DNA of 64,000 bases from the NCBI GenBank assembly GCA_902776305.1, contig CACYPS010000018.1:25110-89109 (forward strand), given 5' to 3'. A model generated the notes under the pieces. The model ran no database searches and had not been told where the DNA came from. It saw only the letters and a list, made by a program, of their open reading frames with translations. A program made the translations under genes and the position numbers. Source of the stretch: an uncultured Lachnospiraceae bacterium. GTDB lineage: Bacteria > Bacillota > Clostridia > Lachnospirales > Lachnospiraceae. This document shows, in pieces, positions 49,700 through 59,000 of the stretch (its first letter is position 1; every line of letters begins with the position of its first letter).

Positions 49700-52333
49700 A
49701 TGGCAAAGAAGTACGTTTATTTGTTCAGCGAAGGCGACGCTACTATGCGTAATCTCCTTGGCGGCAAAGGCGCAAACCTTGCAGAGATGACCAAACTTGG
49801 TCTTCCGGTACCGCAGGGATTCACAATTTCAACAGAAGCTTGTACGGCTTATTATGATGACGGAAAGCGCATCAATTCCGAGATCACACAGCAGATCCAG
49901 GAAGCTATCGTAAAGCTTGAAGAGATTACAGGCAAGAAGTTCGGCGACAAGGAGAATCCGCTTCTCGTTTCCGTACGTTCCGGTGCAAGAGCTTCCATGC
50001 CGGGTATGATGGACACGATCCTCAACCTTGGTCTGAACGAGGAAGTTGTTGAGACGATGGCTGCACAGTCCGGCAATCCGCGCTGGGCATGGGACTGCTA
50101 TAGAAGATTCATCCAGATGTTCTCAGACGTCGTTATGGAAGTCGGAAAGAAGTATTTCGAAGTCCTGATCGACAGAATGAAAGAAGAGAAGGGTGTTAAG
50201 ATGGACGTCGAGCTGACTGCAGAAGACCTTAAGGATCTTGCAGGCCAGTTCAAGGCTGAGTACAAGGCTAAGATCGGCGAAGACTTCCCGACAGACCCGA
50301 AGGTACAGCTCATTGAGGCAGTTAAGGCTGTATTCCGTTCATGGGACAACCCGCGTGCCAACGTTTATCGCCGTGACAACGATATCCCGTACAGCTGGGG
50401 TACTGCAGTTAACGTACAGATGATGGCATTCGGTAACATGGGCGATGACTCCGGTTCAGGTGTTGCCTTCACACGTAACCCGGCTACCGGCGAGAACAAG
50501 TTCTTCGCAGAAGTTCTTATGAACGCACAGGGCGAAGACGTCGTAGCAGGTGTCCGCACACCTATGGAAATCGATGAGATCAAGAAGACTCTTCCGGAGA
50601 TCTATGATCAGCTCATCGGCATTGCTAACAAGCTTGAAGATCACTATCGCGACATGCAGGATATGGAGTTCACCATCGAGCATGGCAAGCTTTATATGCT
50701 TCAGACACGTAACGGCAAGAGAACAGCACGCGCTGCTCTTAAGATCGCAAATGACCTTGTTAAGGAAGGCAAGATCGACAAGAAGGCTGCTATCCTCGCT
50801 ATCGATCCGCGTAACCTTGACACACTGCTTCATGGCTCATTCGACAAGAATGCTGTTAAGAACGCAGAATTGATCGGCAAGGGTCTCCCGGCTGCTCCGG
50901 GCGCTGCTTCCGGCAAGATCGTTTTCACAGCTGACGAAGCTAAGGAATGGGCAGAGAGAGGCGAGAAGGTCGTTCTCGTACGTCTTGAGACCTCTCCGGA
51001 AGACATTGAAGGTATGAAGGCTGCTCAGGGTATCCTTACAGCCCGCGGCGGTATGACATCTCATGCAGCTGTTGTTGCCCGTGGTATGGGAAGCTGCTGC
51101 GTATCCGGATGCCAGGAACTCATCGTTGATGAGGAAAACAAGACAATCAAGCTCGGCGGACATGAGTACAAAGAAGGCGACATCATTTCCTTCGACGGTT
51201 CCACAGGTAACATCTATGATGGCGAGCTTCCGGTAATCGCAGGCTCCATCGATGACGACGATTTCAAGAACATTATGGATTGGGCAGATGAGATCCGTAC
51301 ACTCCAGGTACGCACCAACGCTGATACTCCGGCTGACGCTAAGAAGGCTGTTGAGCTCGGCGCTGAGGGCATCGGTCTCTGCCGTACAGAGCATATGTTC
51401 TTCGAAGGCGACAGAATTGACGCTTTCCGTGATATGATTTGCTCCGATACAGTAGAAGAGAGAGAAGAAGCTCTTTCCAAGATCCTCCCGCTTCAGCAGG
51501 GCGATTTCGAGCAGCTCTATGAGGCTCTTGAAGGCAAGCCGGTTACCATCCGTTTCCTGGATCCGCCTCTCCATGAGTTCGTTCCGACAACAGAGGAAGA
51601 CATCGCAGCACTTGCGGCACGCAAGGGCAAGAGCGTACAGGATATCAAGGATATCATCGCTGGTCTTCATGAGTTCAACCCGATGATGGGTCTCCGCGGA
51701 TGCCGTCTGGCAGTCCTTTATCCGGAAATCGCTGTTATGCAGACCAAGGCTGTCATCCGTGCAGCTATCAAGGTTCGCTCCGAGCATCCGGATTGGAAGC
51801 TCATTCCGGAAATCATGATCCCGCTCATCGGTGCTAAGCGCGAGCTTCGCTATGTCCGCAAGATCGTCAAGGAGACAGCTGACGAAGAAATCAGACGTGC
51901 AAATATCAAGCTTCAGTACACAATCGGTACAATGATCGAGATCCCGAGAGCAGCTCTCATGGCTGACAACATCGCTAAGGAAGCTGACTTCTTCTGCTTC
52001 GGTACAAACGACCTGACACAGATGATGTTCGGTTATTCACGTGATGACTCCGGCAAGTTCCTGAGCGCTTACATGGATGCCAAGATCCTCGACAACGATC
52101 CGTTTGCTAAGCTGGATCAGGCAGGCGTCGGCAAGATCATGAAGATCGCCGTTGAAGGCGGACGCAAGACCAACCCGTATCTCCACTGCGGTATCTGCGG
52201 TGAGCACGGCGGCGACCCGGCTTCCATCGAGTTCTGCAACAGCATCGGCCTCGACTATGTATCCTGCTCACCGTTCCGTGTACCGATCGCGAGATTGGCG
52301 GCGGCGCAAGCAGCGATCAAACAAAGCAAGTAA
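49700..52333 (+). CDS. ppdK: Pyruvate, phosphate dikinase
   Basis: This 877-residue enzyme interconverts PEP + AMP + PPi and pyruvate + ATP + Pi. The N-terminal ATP-grasp domain has LLGGKGANLAEMTKLGLPVPQGF and SVRSGARASMPGMMDT. The swivelling phosphohistidine domain has ILTARGGMTSHAAVVARGMG with the catalytic His at about 455, followed by the CCVSG loop. The C-terminal TIM-barrel has GLCRTEHMFF, ELRYVRKIV, FCFGTNDLTQM and HCGICGEHGGDP. Length is normal for the family. CAGGAGGAAA precedes the ATG. Codon bias indicates high expression. Confidence 0.97.
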   Translation: MAKKYVYLFSEGDATMRNLLGGKGANLAEMTKLGLPVPQGFTISTEACTAYYDDGKRINSEITQQIQEAIVKLEEITGKKFGDKENPLLVSVRSGARASMPGMMDTILNLGLNEEVVETMAAQSGNPRWAWDCYRRFIQMFSDVVMEVGKKYFEVLIDRMKEEKGVKMDVELTAEDLKDLAGQFKAEYKAKIGEDFPTDPKVQLIEAVKAVFRSWDNPRANVYRRDNDIPYSWGTAVNVQMMAFGNMGDDSGSGVAFTRNPATGENKFFAEVLMNAQGEDVVAGVRTPMEIDEIKKTLPEIYDQLIGIANKLEDHYRDMQDMEFTIEHGKLYMLQTRNGKRTARAALKIANDLVKEGKIDKKAAILAIDPRNLDTLLHGSFDKNAVKNAELIGKGLPAAPGAASGKIVFTADEAKEWAERGEKVVLVRLETSPEDIEGMKAAQGILTARGGMTSHAAVVARGMGSCCVSGCQELIVDEENKTIKLGGHEYKEGDIISFDGSTGNIYDGELPVIAGSIDDDDFKNIMDWADEIRTLQVRTNADTPADAKKAVELGAEGIGLCRTEHMFFEGDRIDAFRDMICSDTVEEREEALSKILPLQQGDFEQLYEALEGKPVTIRFLDPPLHEFVPTTEEDIAALAARKGKSVQDIKDIIAGLHEFNPMMGLRGCRLAVLYPEIAVMQTKAVIRAAIKVRSEHPDWKLIPEIMIPLIGAKRELRYVRKIVKETADEEIRRANIKLQYTIGTMIEIPRAALMADNIAKEADFFCFGTNDLTQMMFGYSRDDSGKFLSAYMDAKILDNDPFAKLDQAGVGKIMKIAVEGGRKTNPYLHCGICGEHGGDPASIEFCNSIGLDYVSCSPFRVPIARLAAAQAAIKQSK

Positions 52334-52480
52334 TGGGATTTTAGAAGATTTCAGAGAGGATTTCATCTGAGAGGTCACTTAAAGATTACCTATATAATAA
52401 GGAAATAACAGGGTTGACACAAGGATGAGAGAGCTTTGACAATTCTCAAAATGTTCATAACAGAAAGGCTATCACACAGA

Positions 52481-52512
52481 AAGGCTATCACTTACGGGTG
52501 ATAGCCTTTCTT
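52481..52512 (+). terminator. ppdK terminator with duplicated arm
   Basis: AAGGCTATCA (52481-52490) pairs with TGATAGCCTT (52499-52508), and TTCTT follows. The 16-base block CAGAAAGGCTATCACA is directly duplicated just upstream, so a second competing arm exists. Confidence 0.78.
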
Positions 52513-52549
52513 GCGTCATGGGGAACCTTGTTTCCTATGAGTCTTTACA

Positions 52550-52588
52550 TAGCCCTCAGAATACTATTTTCTGAGGGCTAAATTTTTG
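52550..52588 (+). terminator. Perfect hairpin directly upstream of the mobile element's first gene
   Basis: TAGCCCTCAGAA (52550-52561) and TTCTGAGGGCTA (52569-52580) pair perfectly around a 7-base loop, followed by AATTTTTG. It sits 16 bases before the AAGGAGG of the next gene, so it may terminate read-through or control entry into the element's genes. Confidence 0.6.
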
Positions 52589-52610
52589 TCTTTCTATAAG
52601 GAGGTATTCT

Positions 52611-53645
52611 ATGAACTATGAGAACTTTGCCCATGACATGATGGGCGACATCACCGAAAAGCTCTCTCAGCTCTACGGACCGGTCGAAAGCACGATGACC
52701 AGCATCAGCAAGCTCCAGGGTGCATCTTATGATGGCGCTTCTTTCAAGCCGGAAGGAAAGGCGATCGGTGCAACGGTCAACCTGAGGGAGGCATTTCGCG
52801 AGGTAGAGGCAGGCGTGCAGTATTCCGTTGTCTGTGACAGGATTTGTGAAAGTCTTGTGGAGGCACTGAACAATACTCCGCAGATCGATGTCGACGAACT
52901 GCTGAATTATGATTCTGTGAAATCCCACCTGACCATGCAGATCGTTTCTACAGAGTACAATGCCGATAAGCTCGCAGACGTGCCGCATAAGGAGATTCAG
53001 GACATGTCCATCGTGTACCGTATCGACCTCGGTGAAACGACAAGAGGCGGTGAGATCAGCACGCTCGTGACAAATTCCCTGATGAAGGCATTCAACGTTA
53101 CGACAGACCAGTTGCATCAGGATGCTCTCGAAAATGCACCGAAACTTCATCCCATGGAGATCACGCCCCTGCGTTCCTATCTGTCCCAGAACTATGGGTT
53201 TGACGATATGATGCCGGTGCCCCCCGATGTCCCGGAACTGCTGATTGCATCGAACGAGGAGAAAGTCAACGGCGCAAGCGTCATTGCCTATCCTAACTTC
53301 TTCGAGGAAGCGGCAAAAGTGGCAGGAGGGGATTTTTTTATCCTCCCGTCATCAATCCATGAGCTGCTGCTCATCCGCGATGCCGGACAGTTCACGCCGC
53401 AGGAACTGGAGGCAATGGTGACGGAGATCAATGCGGATGTGGTCGACCCTACCGAACAGCTGACAAATAACGTTTACCGCTATGATACGAATCTTCATGT
53501 GCTTGAGACCGGCAGGCAGTTCCTTCACAGGATGGCTGAACAGGAAAGACCATCCATTCTTGCCGAGCTGCAGGCTAAAGCACAGGAAGTTAAGCCGCCC
53601 GTACCCGGACGGAATGCACCGGAAAAGACAGATGTGACGTTATGA
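52611..53645 (+). CDS. DUF5688-family protein of integrative elements
   Basis: This 344-residue soluble protein has the DUF5688 layout: MNYENFAHDMMGDITEKL at the start, a long helical middle, then ASVIAYPNFFEEAAKVAGGDFFILPSSIHELLLIRDAG and ELEAMVTEINADVVDPTEQLTNNVYRYD. The family is frequent at the left end of Clostridia conjugative elements; its function is not established. AAGGAGG lies 9 bases before the ATG. It begins the element's gene block, 277 bp after ppdK, and is followed 22 bp later by repA. Confidence 0.82.
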   Translation: MNYENFAHDMMGDITEKLSQLYGPVESTMTSISKLQGASYDGASFKPEGKAIGATVNLREAFREVEAGVQYSVVCDRICESLVEALNNTPQIDVDELLNYDSVKSHLTMQIVSTEYNADKLADVPHKEIQDMSIVYRIDLGETTRGGEISTLVTNSLMKAFNVTTDQLHQDALENAPKLHPMEITPLRSYLSQNYGFDDMMPVPPDVPELLIASNEEKVNGASVIAYPNFFEEAAKVAGGDFFILPSSIHELLLIRDAGQFTPQELEAMVTEINADVVDPTEQLTNNVYRYDTNLHVLETGRQFLHRMAEQERPSILAELQAKAQEVKPPVPGRNAPEKTDVTL

Positions 53646-53667
53646 TAAAAGCAATGGTGGTGATGAG

Positions 53668-54600
53668 ATGGGTTTTGAGTATATTTCCACCGGTGAACTT
53701 GATTCCCAGCTCTTTTTCACAATGCCTAAGGAGCTCCTCAGAGGGGAACAGTACCGGGACATTTCAGCGGAGGCAAAGCTGCTGTATGTCGTGATGAGCG
53801 ACAGGCAGAAGCTCTCCGCAAAGAACGGGTGGGCGGATGAGGAGAATCATGTGTTCATCTACTACACGCTCGATGAGATCTGCCGTGACATGAATGTCAG
53901 CCGGAAGACTGCGGCAAAACTGCTGAACGAGCTTGAGAACAAGGCATTTCTTATCCTGCGCCACCGTCAGGGATTCGGTAAGCCGAACCGAATCTATGTG
54001 GGATCCGTACGCAGCCCTGAGAGGTTACCTGATGGAAACTTCATGAAGTGTAAAAAGGAAACTACTGAAAGTGTAGAGAGTACACTTCAAGAAGTGCATA
54101 ACGGAAACCCTAATAATAATGATAAGAATAAGAATGACATGAATAAGAATGAGTCTATCAAATCCATCTGCATGGATGACGCCGATCCGATGGATGTGAT
54201 AGAGCCGGTCCCTTGTCAGATAGAAGAGCGGGAAGCCCTGCGCGGGTATTTCGAGGAACAGTGCGGATTCAGCATCCTCCGAGAAGAAGAGCCTGCAAAT
54301 GCAGGGCAGATTACTGAAATCGAGGAGCTCCTCATCGAGACATGCAGCTCGAAGTCAAAAATGATCCGGATCGGCGGTGAGGAAAAGAACAGGGATATCG
54401 TAAAGGGCCAGCTCATGAAGCTGGACTCAGAGCATATCCGGTATGTGCTCGCATGCCTTGCAGAGAATACGACAGAGGTACGGAATATCCGGCAGTATCT
54501 CCTGACATCCCTCTACAACGCGCCGCATACCATATCGAATTATTACAGGGCAAAGGTCAATCATGACTTATATGGCTCCGGAAGGGGGTGGTCTCCATGA
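53668..54600 (+). CDS. repA: Replication initiator RepA (ICE type)
   Basis: This 310-residue RepA N-type initiator has a winged-helix DNA-binding region in the first 120 residues: GELDSQLFFTMPKELLRGEQYRDISAEAKLLYVVMSDR, KNGWADEENHVFIYYTLDEICRDMNVSRKTAAKLLNEL and GFGKPNRIYVGS. A low-complexity Asn/Lys linker (about 150-170) joins it to a helical C-terminal domain. Such initiators let integrated elements replicate transiently after excision. The stop codon overlaps the parA start. The Asn-rich linker varies widely in the family. Confidence 0.85.
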   Translation: MGFEYISTGELDSQLFFTMPKELLRGEQYRDISAEAKLLYVVMSDRQKLSAKNGWADEENHVFIYYTLDEICRDMNVSRKTAAKLLNELENKAFLILRHRQGFGKPNRIYVGSVRSPERLPDGNFMKCKKETTESVESTLQEVHNGNPNNNDKNKNDMNKNESIKSICMDDADPMDVIEPVPCQIEEREALRGYFEEQCGFSILREEEPANAGQITEIEELLIETCSSKSKMIRIGGEEKNRDIVKGQLMKLDSEHIRYVLACLAENTTEVRNIRQYLLTSLYNAPHTISNYYRAKVNHDLYGSGRGWSP

Positions 54601-55424
54601 GCCATAAAGCGGCTGTCATAGCCGTATGTAACCAGAAAGGCGGGGTCGGAAAGAGTATCACGGTGGAGAACCTCGGTATCGGAATCGCAAGAGAGGGACG
54701 AAAAGTACTCCTCATTGACGCAGATCCGCAGGGATCCCTCAGTATTTCACTCGGATACAGGAATCCGGACGCCCTGTACCCGACTCTGGCCGACAATATG
54801 AGCAGGGTGGCGCAGGACATTCCTTTTGACTGTCATGAGGGGATCCTGCATCATGCCGAAGGCGTCGACCTCATGCCTGCAAATATCTCCCTTGCGGGCA
54901 TGGAAGTCTCCCTGGTCAATACGATGAGCAGGGAAACGGTACTCCGTCAGTATCTTGCCCCGCTCACGAAAGAGTACGATTTCATACTGATCGACGGCCT
55001 TCCCTCGCTCGGACTGCTTACGATCAACACACTGGCCGCCGCCGATTCGGTCCTCGTGCCGGTCCAGTCCCAGTACCTTTCGGCAAGAGGCATGGAGCAG
55101 CTATTCCAGACGATCAGCCGTGTGAAGAGACAGATCAACCCGAAGCTCAGGATAGAAGGCGTCCTCCTGACCATGGTCGATACCCGTACGAATTTTGCAA
55201 AAGAGATCGAGGGATTAATACGGGAGACCTACGGGAAAAAGATACGGATCTATGATACTGTCATCCCGAGATCTGTCCGCGCTGCGGAGATCAGTGCGGA
55301 AGGGAAGAGCATTTATCTGCATGACCCCGGCGGCAAAGTAGCAGCCGCATACGGAGAACTTACAAAAAATGTCCTTACGGACGACACAAAGCGAAGAAGG
55401 AAAGCCCTGGAGAACACACTTTGA
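54597..55424 (+). CDS. parA: ParA-type partition ATPase
   Basis: This 275-residue ParA/Soj ATPase drives segregation of the excised element. The deviant Walker A motif KGGVGKS lies in VCNQKGGVGKSITVENL, followed by VLLIDADPQGSL, IDGLPSLGLLTINTL (Walker B region) and VPVQSQYLSARGMEQL. ATG 54597 overlaps the repA stop (ATGA); GGGGGTGG is upstream. Its partner parB lies 6.7 kb downstream, separated by the adhesin gene. The terminator-like hairpin at 55401-55441 overlaps the end of this gene. Confidence 0.94.
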   Translation: MSHKAAVIAVCNQKGGVGKSITVENLGIGIAREGRKVLLIDADPQGSLSISLGYRNPDALYPTLADNMSRVAQDIPFDCHEGILHHAEGVDLMPANISLAGMEVSLVNTMSRETVLRQYLAPLTKEYDFILIDGLPSLGLLTINTLAAADSVLVPVQSQYLSARGMEQLFQTISRVKRQINPKLRIEGVLLTMVDTRTNFAKEIEGLIRETYGKKIRIYDTVIPRSVRAAEISAEGKSIYLHDPGGKVAAAYGELTKNVLTDDTKRRRKALENTL

Positions 55425-55441
55425 ACCTCCGGGGCTTTTCG
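55401..55441 (+). terminator. Terminator/attenuator at the parA 3' end
   Basis: AAAGCCCTGGAG (55401-55412) pairs with CTCCGGGGCTTT (55427-55438) with one mismatch and is followed by TTCG. It straddles the parA stop codon, so it may reduce read-through into the next genes. Confidence 0.6.
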
Positions 55442-55460
55442 TATGTAAGGAGAAGCACAA

Positions 55461-56015
55461 ATGAAAAAGAAAAATACTGCCATGTATGAACTTCTGGAGA
55501 ACACCGGAAAGGAAATCGCCGGTATCAGAAGATCCATTGAAAACCTTGAACAGATGCTCATTGCGATCGGTATGGGAACCTGCTCCGAACAGGAGGAAGA
55601 CAGTCCGGAAATTCCGGATTCATTCTGCGGTGAAGACGAGATGGATTTCGTTAACGCAGAAGATCAGGAGGACGGGATCCTCCTCGTGAATCCGGGAATG
55701 CCTTATGTACTGATCAGCTGTGACAAGGCGATGCAGTTCATGGACAACCTCAGGGAGCCCTGTCAGATTATCCTCGAAAAAGGAGGGTATATCATAGTCT
55801 CGGACAAAAAGAATATCTATCAGACTGACGGCATGCTCTATATCCGCGGGAAATTTCTGGTCATGGCCCGGGAGGAAGATGACATCGTTGCGATCGACAC
55901 CGGTATGTTCTGTGACCTGGTCAACTATTTCAGCCGTAACCTTGAAGCAGGATTCATGAATGGGCATCTGGCGTTCAGGATCCGCTTCGAAGATAACGAT
56001 GCCGGAAATAAATGA
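55461..56015 (+). CDS. Hypothetical protein of the element
   Basis: This 184-residue acidic protein has an N-terminal helix likely to form a coiled coil (MYELLENTGKEIAGIRRSIENLEQMLIAI). An acidic linker follows, then a globular beta-rich part (PYVLISCDKAMQFMDNLREPCQIILEKGGYIIVSDKKNIY). No membrane segment or known domain was recognised. AAGGAGA precedes the ATG. It lies between parA and the adhesin and its stop overlaps the region upstream of the adhesin start, so the two may be co-expressed. Function unknown. Confidence 0.7.
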   Translation: MKKKNTAMYELLENTGKEIAGIRRSIENLEQMLIAIGMGTCSEQEEDSPEIPDSFCGEDEMDFVNAEDQEDGILLVNPGMPYVLISCDKAMQFMDNLREPCQIILEKGGYIIVSDKKNIYQTDGMLYIRGKFLVMAREEDDIVAIDTGMFCDLVNYFSRNLEAGFMNGHLAFRIRFEDNDAGNK

Positions 56016-56038
56016 CCGGCAGGAAAGGAGGCAATCGT

Positions 56039-59000
56039 TTGAAGAAGAAGAGAACAGCAATACTTTCGGGACTGCTTGCGGCAGTCTGTGTCATTTCATC
56101 TGTCTTACAGCCGGCTTCTGCATCGGCTTCGTCAGCCGTTTCGCCTGTGTATCCCGGACTCTCAGAGGTCCGGGCGCAGCTCGATGATGATGAAATCATA
56201 ACCGCTGAAGACATTACTGTTGTAATCGGAAGCGATTTTGATATTGTAAATGACCGCACCGGGTTCGTCATTCCGGATGATACGAAGGTGTCCATCCTTT
56301 TTGACGGGGCAGTGGATGAGAAGGGAACAGCCTTCTCGATTGAAAAGGCATCTGATTATTCCGCAAGATACCATGTGGATATGAAGTCAGGGCACCCTTC
56401 CTATCAGATCATCCGGACAATTACAGTGACGGAAAAGGCTGATGTTTCTGAATCCCTGACAGGATCGGGAGAGCGTACTGACGCTCCGGCAGGTACGGAA
56501 AATGCACCGGATACTGCTCCGAATGAGTCATCCGCCGGCACCGCGGAAAACAATAAAACCTCTGTTGAAGACTCCGATACAGAGAACTTTGAACCATCAG
56601 CGGATGATTCTAAGTCCGATGTGGGGAGCAGCATGGATGATGCAGATGATTCCGTGAAAAACGGGGAAAGTCAGATTCCTGTAAACGAGAAGGATAAGGA
56701 GAATACGAAAGATGCATCCGGCACATCCCATGATAGTTCGATTTCCACCGGAACAGAAGACAGCAGTGCTTCTGTAGGAAACAGCAGTGCTTCTGCAGGA
56801 AACGGCAGTGCTCTTGCAGGAGATAGCAGTGCTTCTGCAGGAAACAGCAGTACACAAGCAGGAGATGCAGCTGATCCGGAAATAGATAAAGCATGGGCCG
56901 GAGCTGAGGAAGCACTGGCAGCCCTTACTGCATCCGCAACTGCAAATATGCGCTTCCGCCTGTTTGCAGCTGCACCGAAAGCAGCTGCGGATACAGAACA
57001 GGTCGTGATCAACTGCACTCCCGGCCGTGTCACCTACAGTACGCAGGGCTACCCCGAGACGCCGAAGGATCTTTTCGGGACGTCCTTTTATAACGCGAAC
57101 GGTGTCGAGTACAGCATGTACTGCATAACGCCGGACAGGCCGAGTACGCCGGGAATGGGTACCACAGTCACGGCAGCCAGGATGAATGATCCGACTATGA
57201 GAAAGCTTCTCTACTACGGATATCTTGCACCCGGTTATAATGCGAGCCAGAAAGTGCGCGACCTGTATGAGTCGCTCGACTATACGGATTTCAGCGAGAG
57301 ATCTCATTATGCTTATGCACATCTTGCCATGGGTCTTGCCTATCACGGCATAGCCGGAAGAGGAAACTGGGCTGCCGGTCTTACCGCAAGGACCATTGAG
57401 AATGTGCAGAGGCTTTATAACGGGCTGGCAGCTATGCCCAATCCGCCGGATGCATTTGAGACATGGATGATTCCCCACATGCATGATCTTATTCAGGATA
57501 TGGCATACTGGAAGCCGCTCAGTGCCGGGGAAGGCCGTCTCCTGAAGAAATCTTCAAGCAGCGGCACATCCGGGAACAGCAGTTATTCACTGGAAGGTGC
57601 CGTGTACGGCGTCTACAGCGATGAGGCATGCACTTCAAAGGTCGAAACGCTGACCACAGGATCGGACGGTAGATCTAATACGGTCACATTAAATGACGGG
57701 ACCTATTATGTAAAGGAGACTACTGCTCCGAAAGGCTTCAGAAAAGATGCTACGGTATACAGCATGGTGATCCGAGCAGGTGAAACAACAGAGCTTTCCG
57801 TAAAAGATGAACCTGAAAAAGGGCAGGTAGCCCTGCTGAAAACATCCTCGGACGGCGGCACGATGCCTGTCACCGGTACGATATACACTGTTTACAGCGA
57901 TCCTGACTGTAAGGATTCCGTCGGGACTCTCAAGGTAAAGGAGGATGGTACGACGAGTACGCTCAGCCTTCTCTTCGGCACCTATTATGTGAAGGAGACA
58001 AAAGCGGCAGACGGCTATCAGCTCGATACCGCCGTGCATAAAGTGACGCTCAAGAGCACGGACACCTATACCCTGAAGCTCAGCGATAAAGTGATCCGTG
58101 CAGGCGTGCATCTTGAAAAAAGGGATGAAGATGCAAATGCCGCCCGTGCACAAGGCGACGCTTCCCTGAAAGGCACGACCCTCACAATCACCAATGAAAA
58201 TGATTACGGTGTCTATGTCGGAGAAAAGACCTACGAAAAAGGAGAAGTCGTACTGACGCTGACATCAGATGAGAACGGCGTGATGACGTCTTCAAAAGAT
58301 GCTCTTCCCTGCGGCAGTTACTCCTTTAAAGAGACGGCAGCTCCGGAAGGTTACCGTATCGGCAAATCAGCTTCGGGGACCTTCAAGATCGAGGCGGCAG
58401 ATGCCGGTACACTTAAGGACCTTACAGGCAAGGGACCGAAAGACCCTGTCATCCGCGGAGGCGTGAAGATCTGCAAGCAGGATGATCATTATCATGATGA
58501 CAGACCGCAGGGCGATGCTTCCCTTGCAGGAGCGGAATATGCCGTCGTCAATATGAGCAAGGGTTCCGTATTTGTCGACGGAAAAGAATACGGCAACGGG
58601 GACGTTGTCATGGTCCTTACGACTGACAAAAAGGGATTTGCACAGGCTGATGGCGATACCCTTCCCTACGGTTCCTATAAGATCACGGAGCAGAAAGCAC
58701 CGGCCGGTTATCTTCTGAACAAGGAGTGGTCCAGATCATTTACGGTCCGTGAAGACGGAGAAATCGTTGATCTGACGTCTGAACCCTGTGAGGACAAGGT
58801 AATCCGCGGCGGAGTAGCTGTAGAAAAGCATGATAAAGAGCTCGACCTCTCTGAAGCGCTCGGCGGTGCATCTCTCAAAGGCATTGAATTCACGATCCGA
58901 AATGCTTCAGAGGAACGTGTTCATGTCATGGGAGCGGATTACGGAAAAGGTGAAGCGGCAGCCAGACTCGTGACAGACGAGGAAGGCAGGGCTTCCCTTG

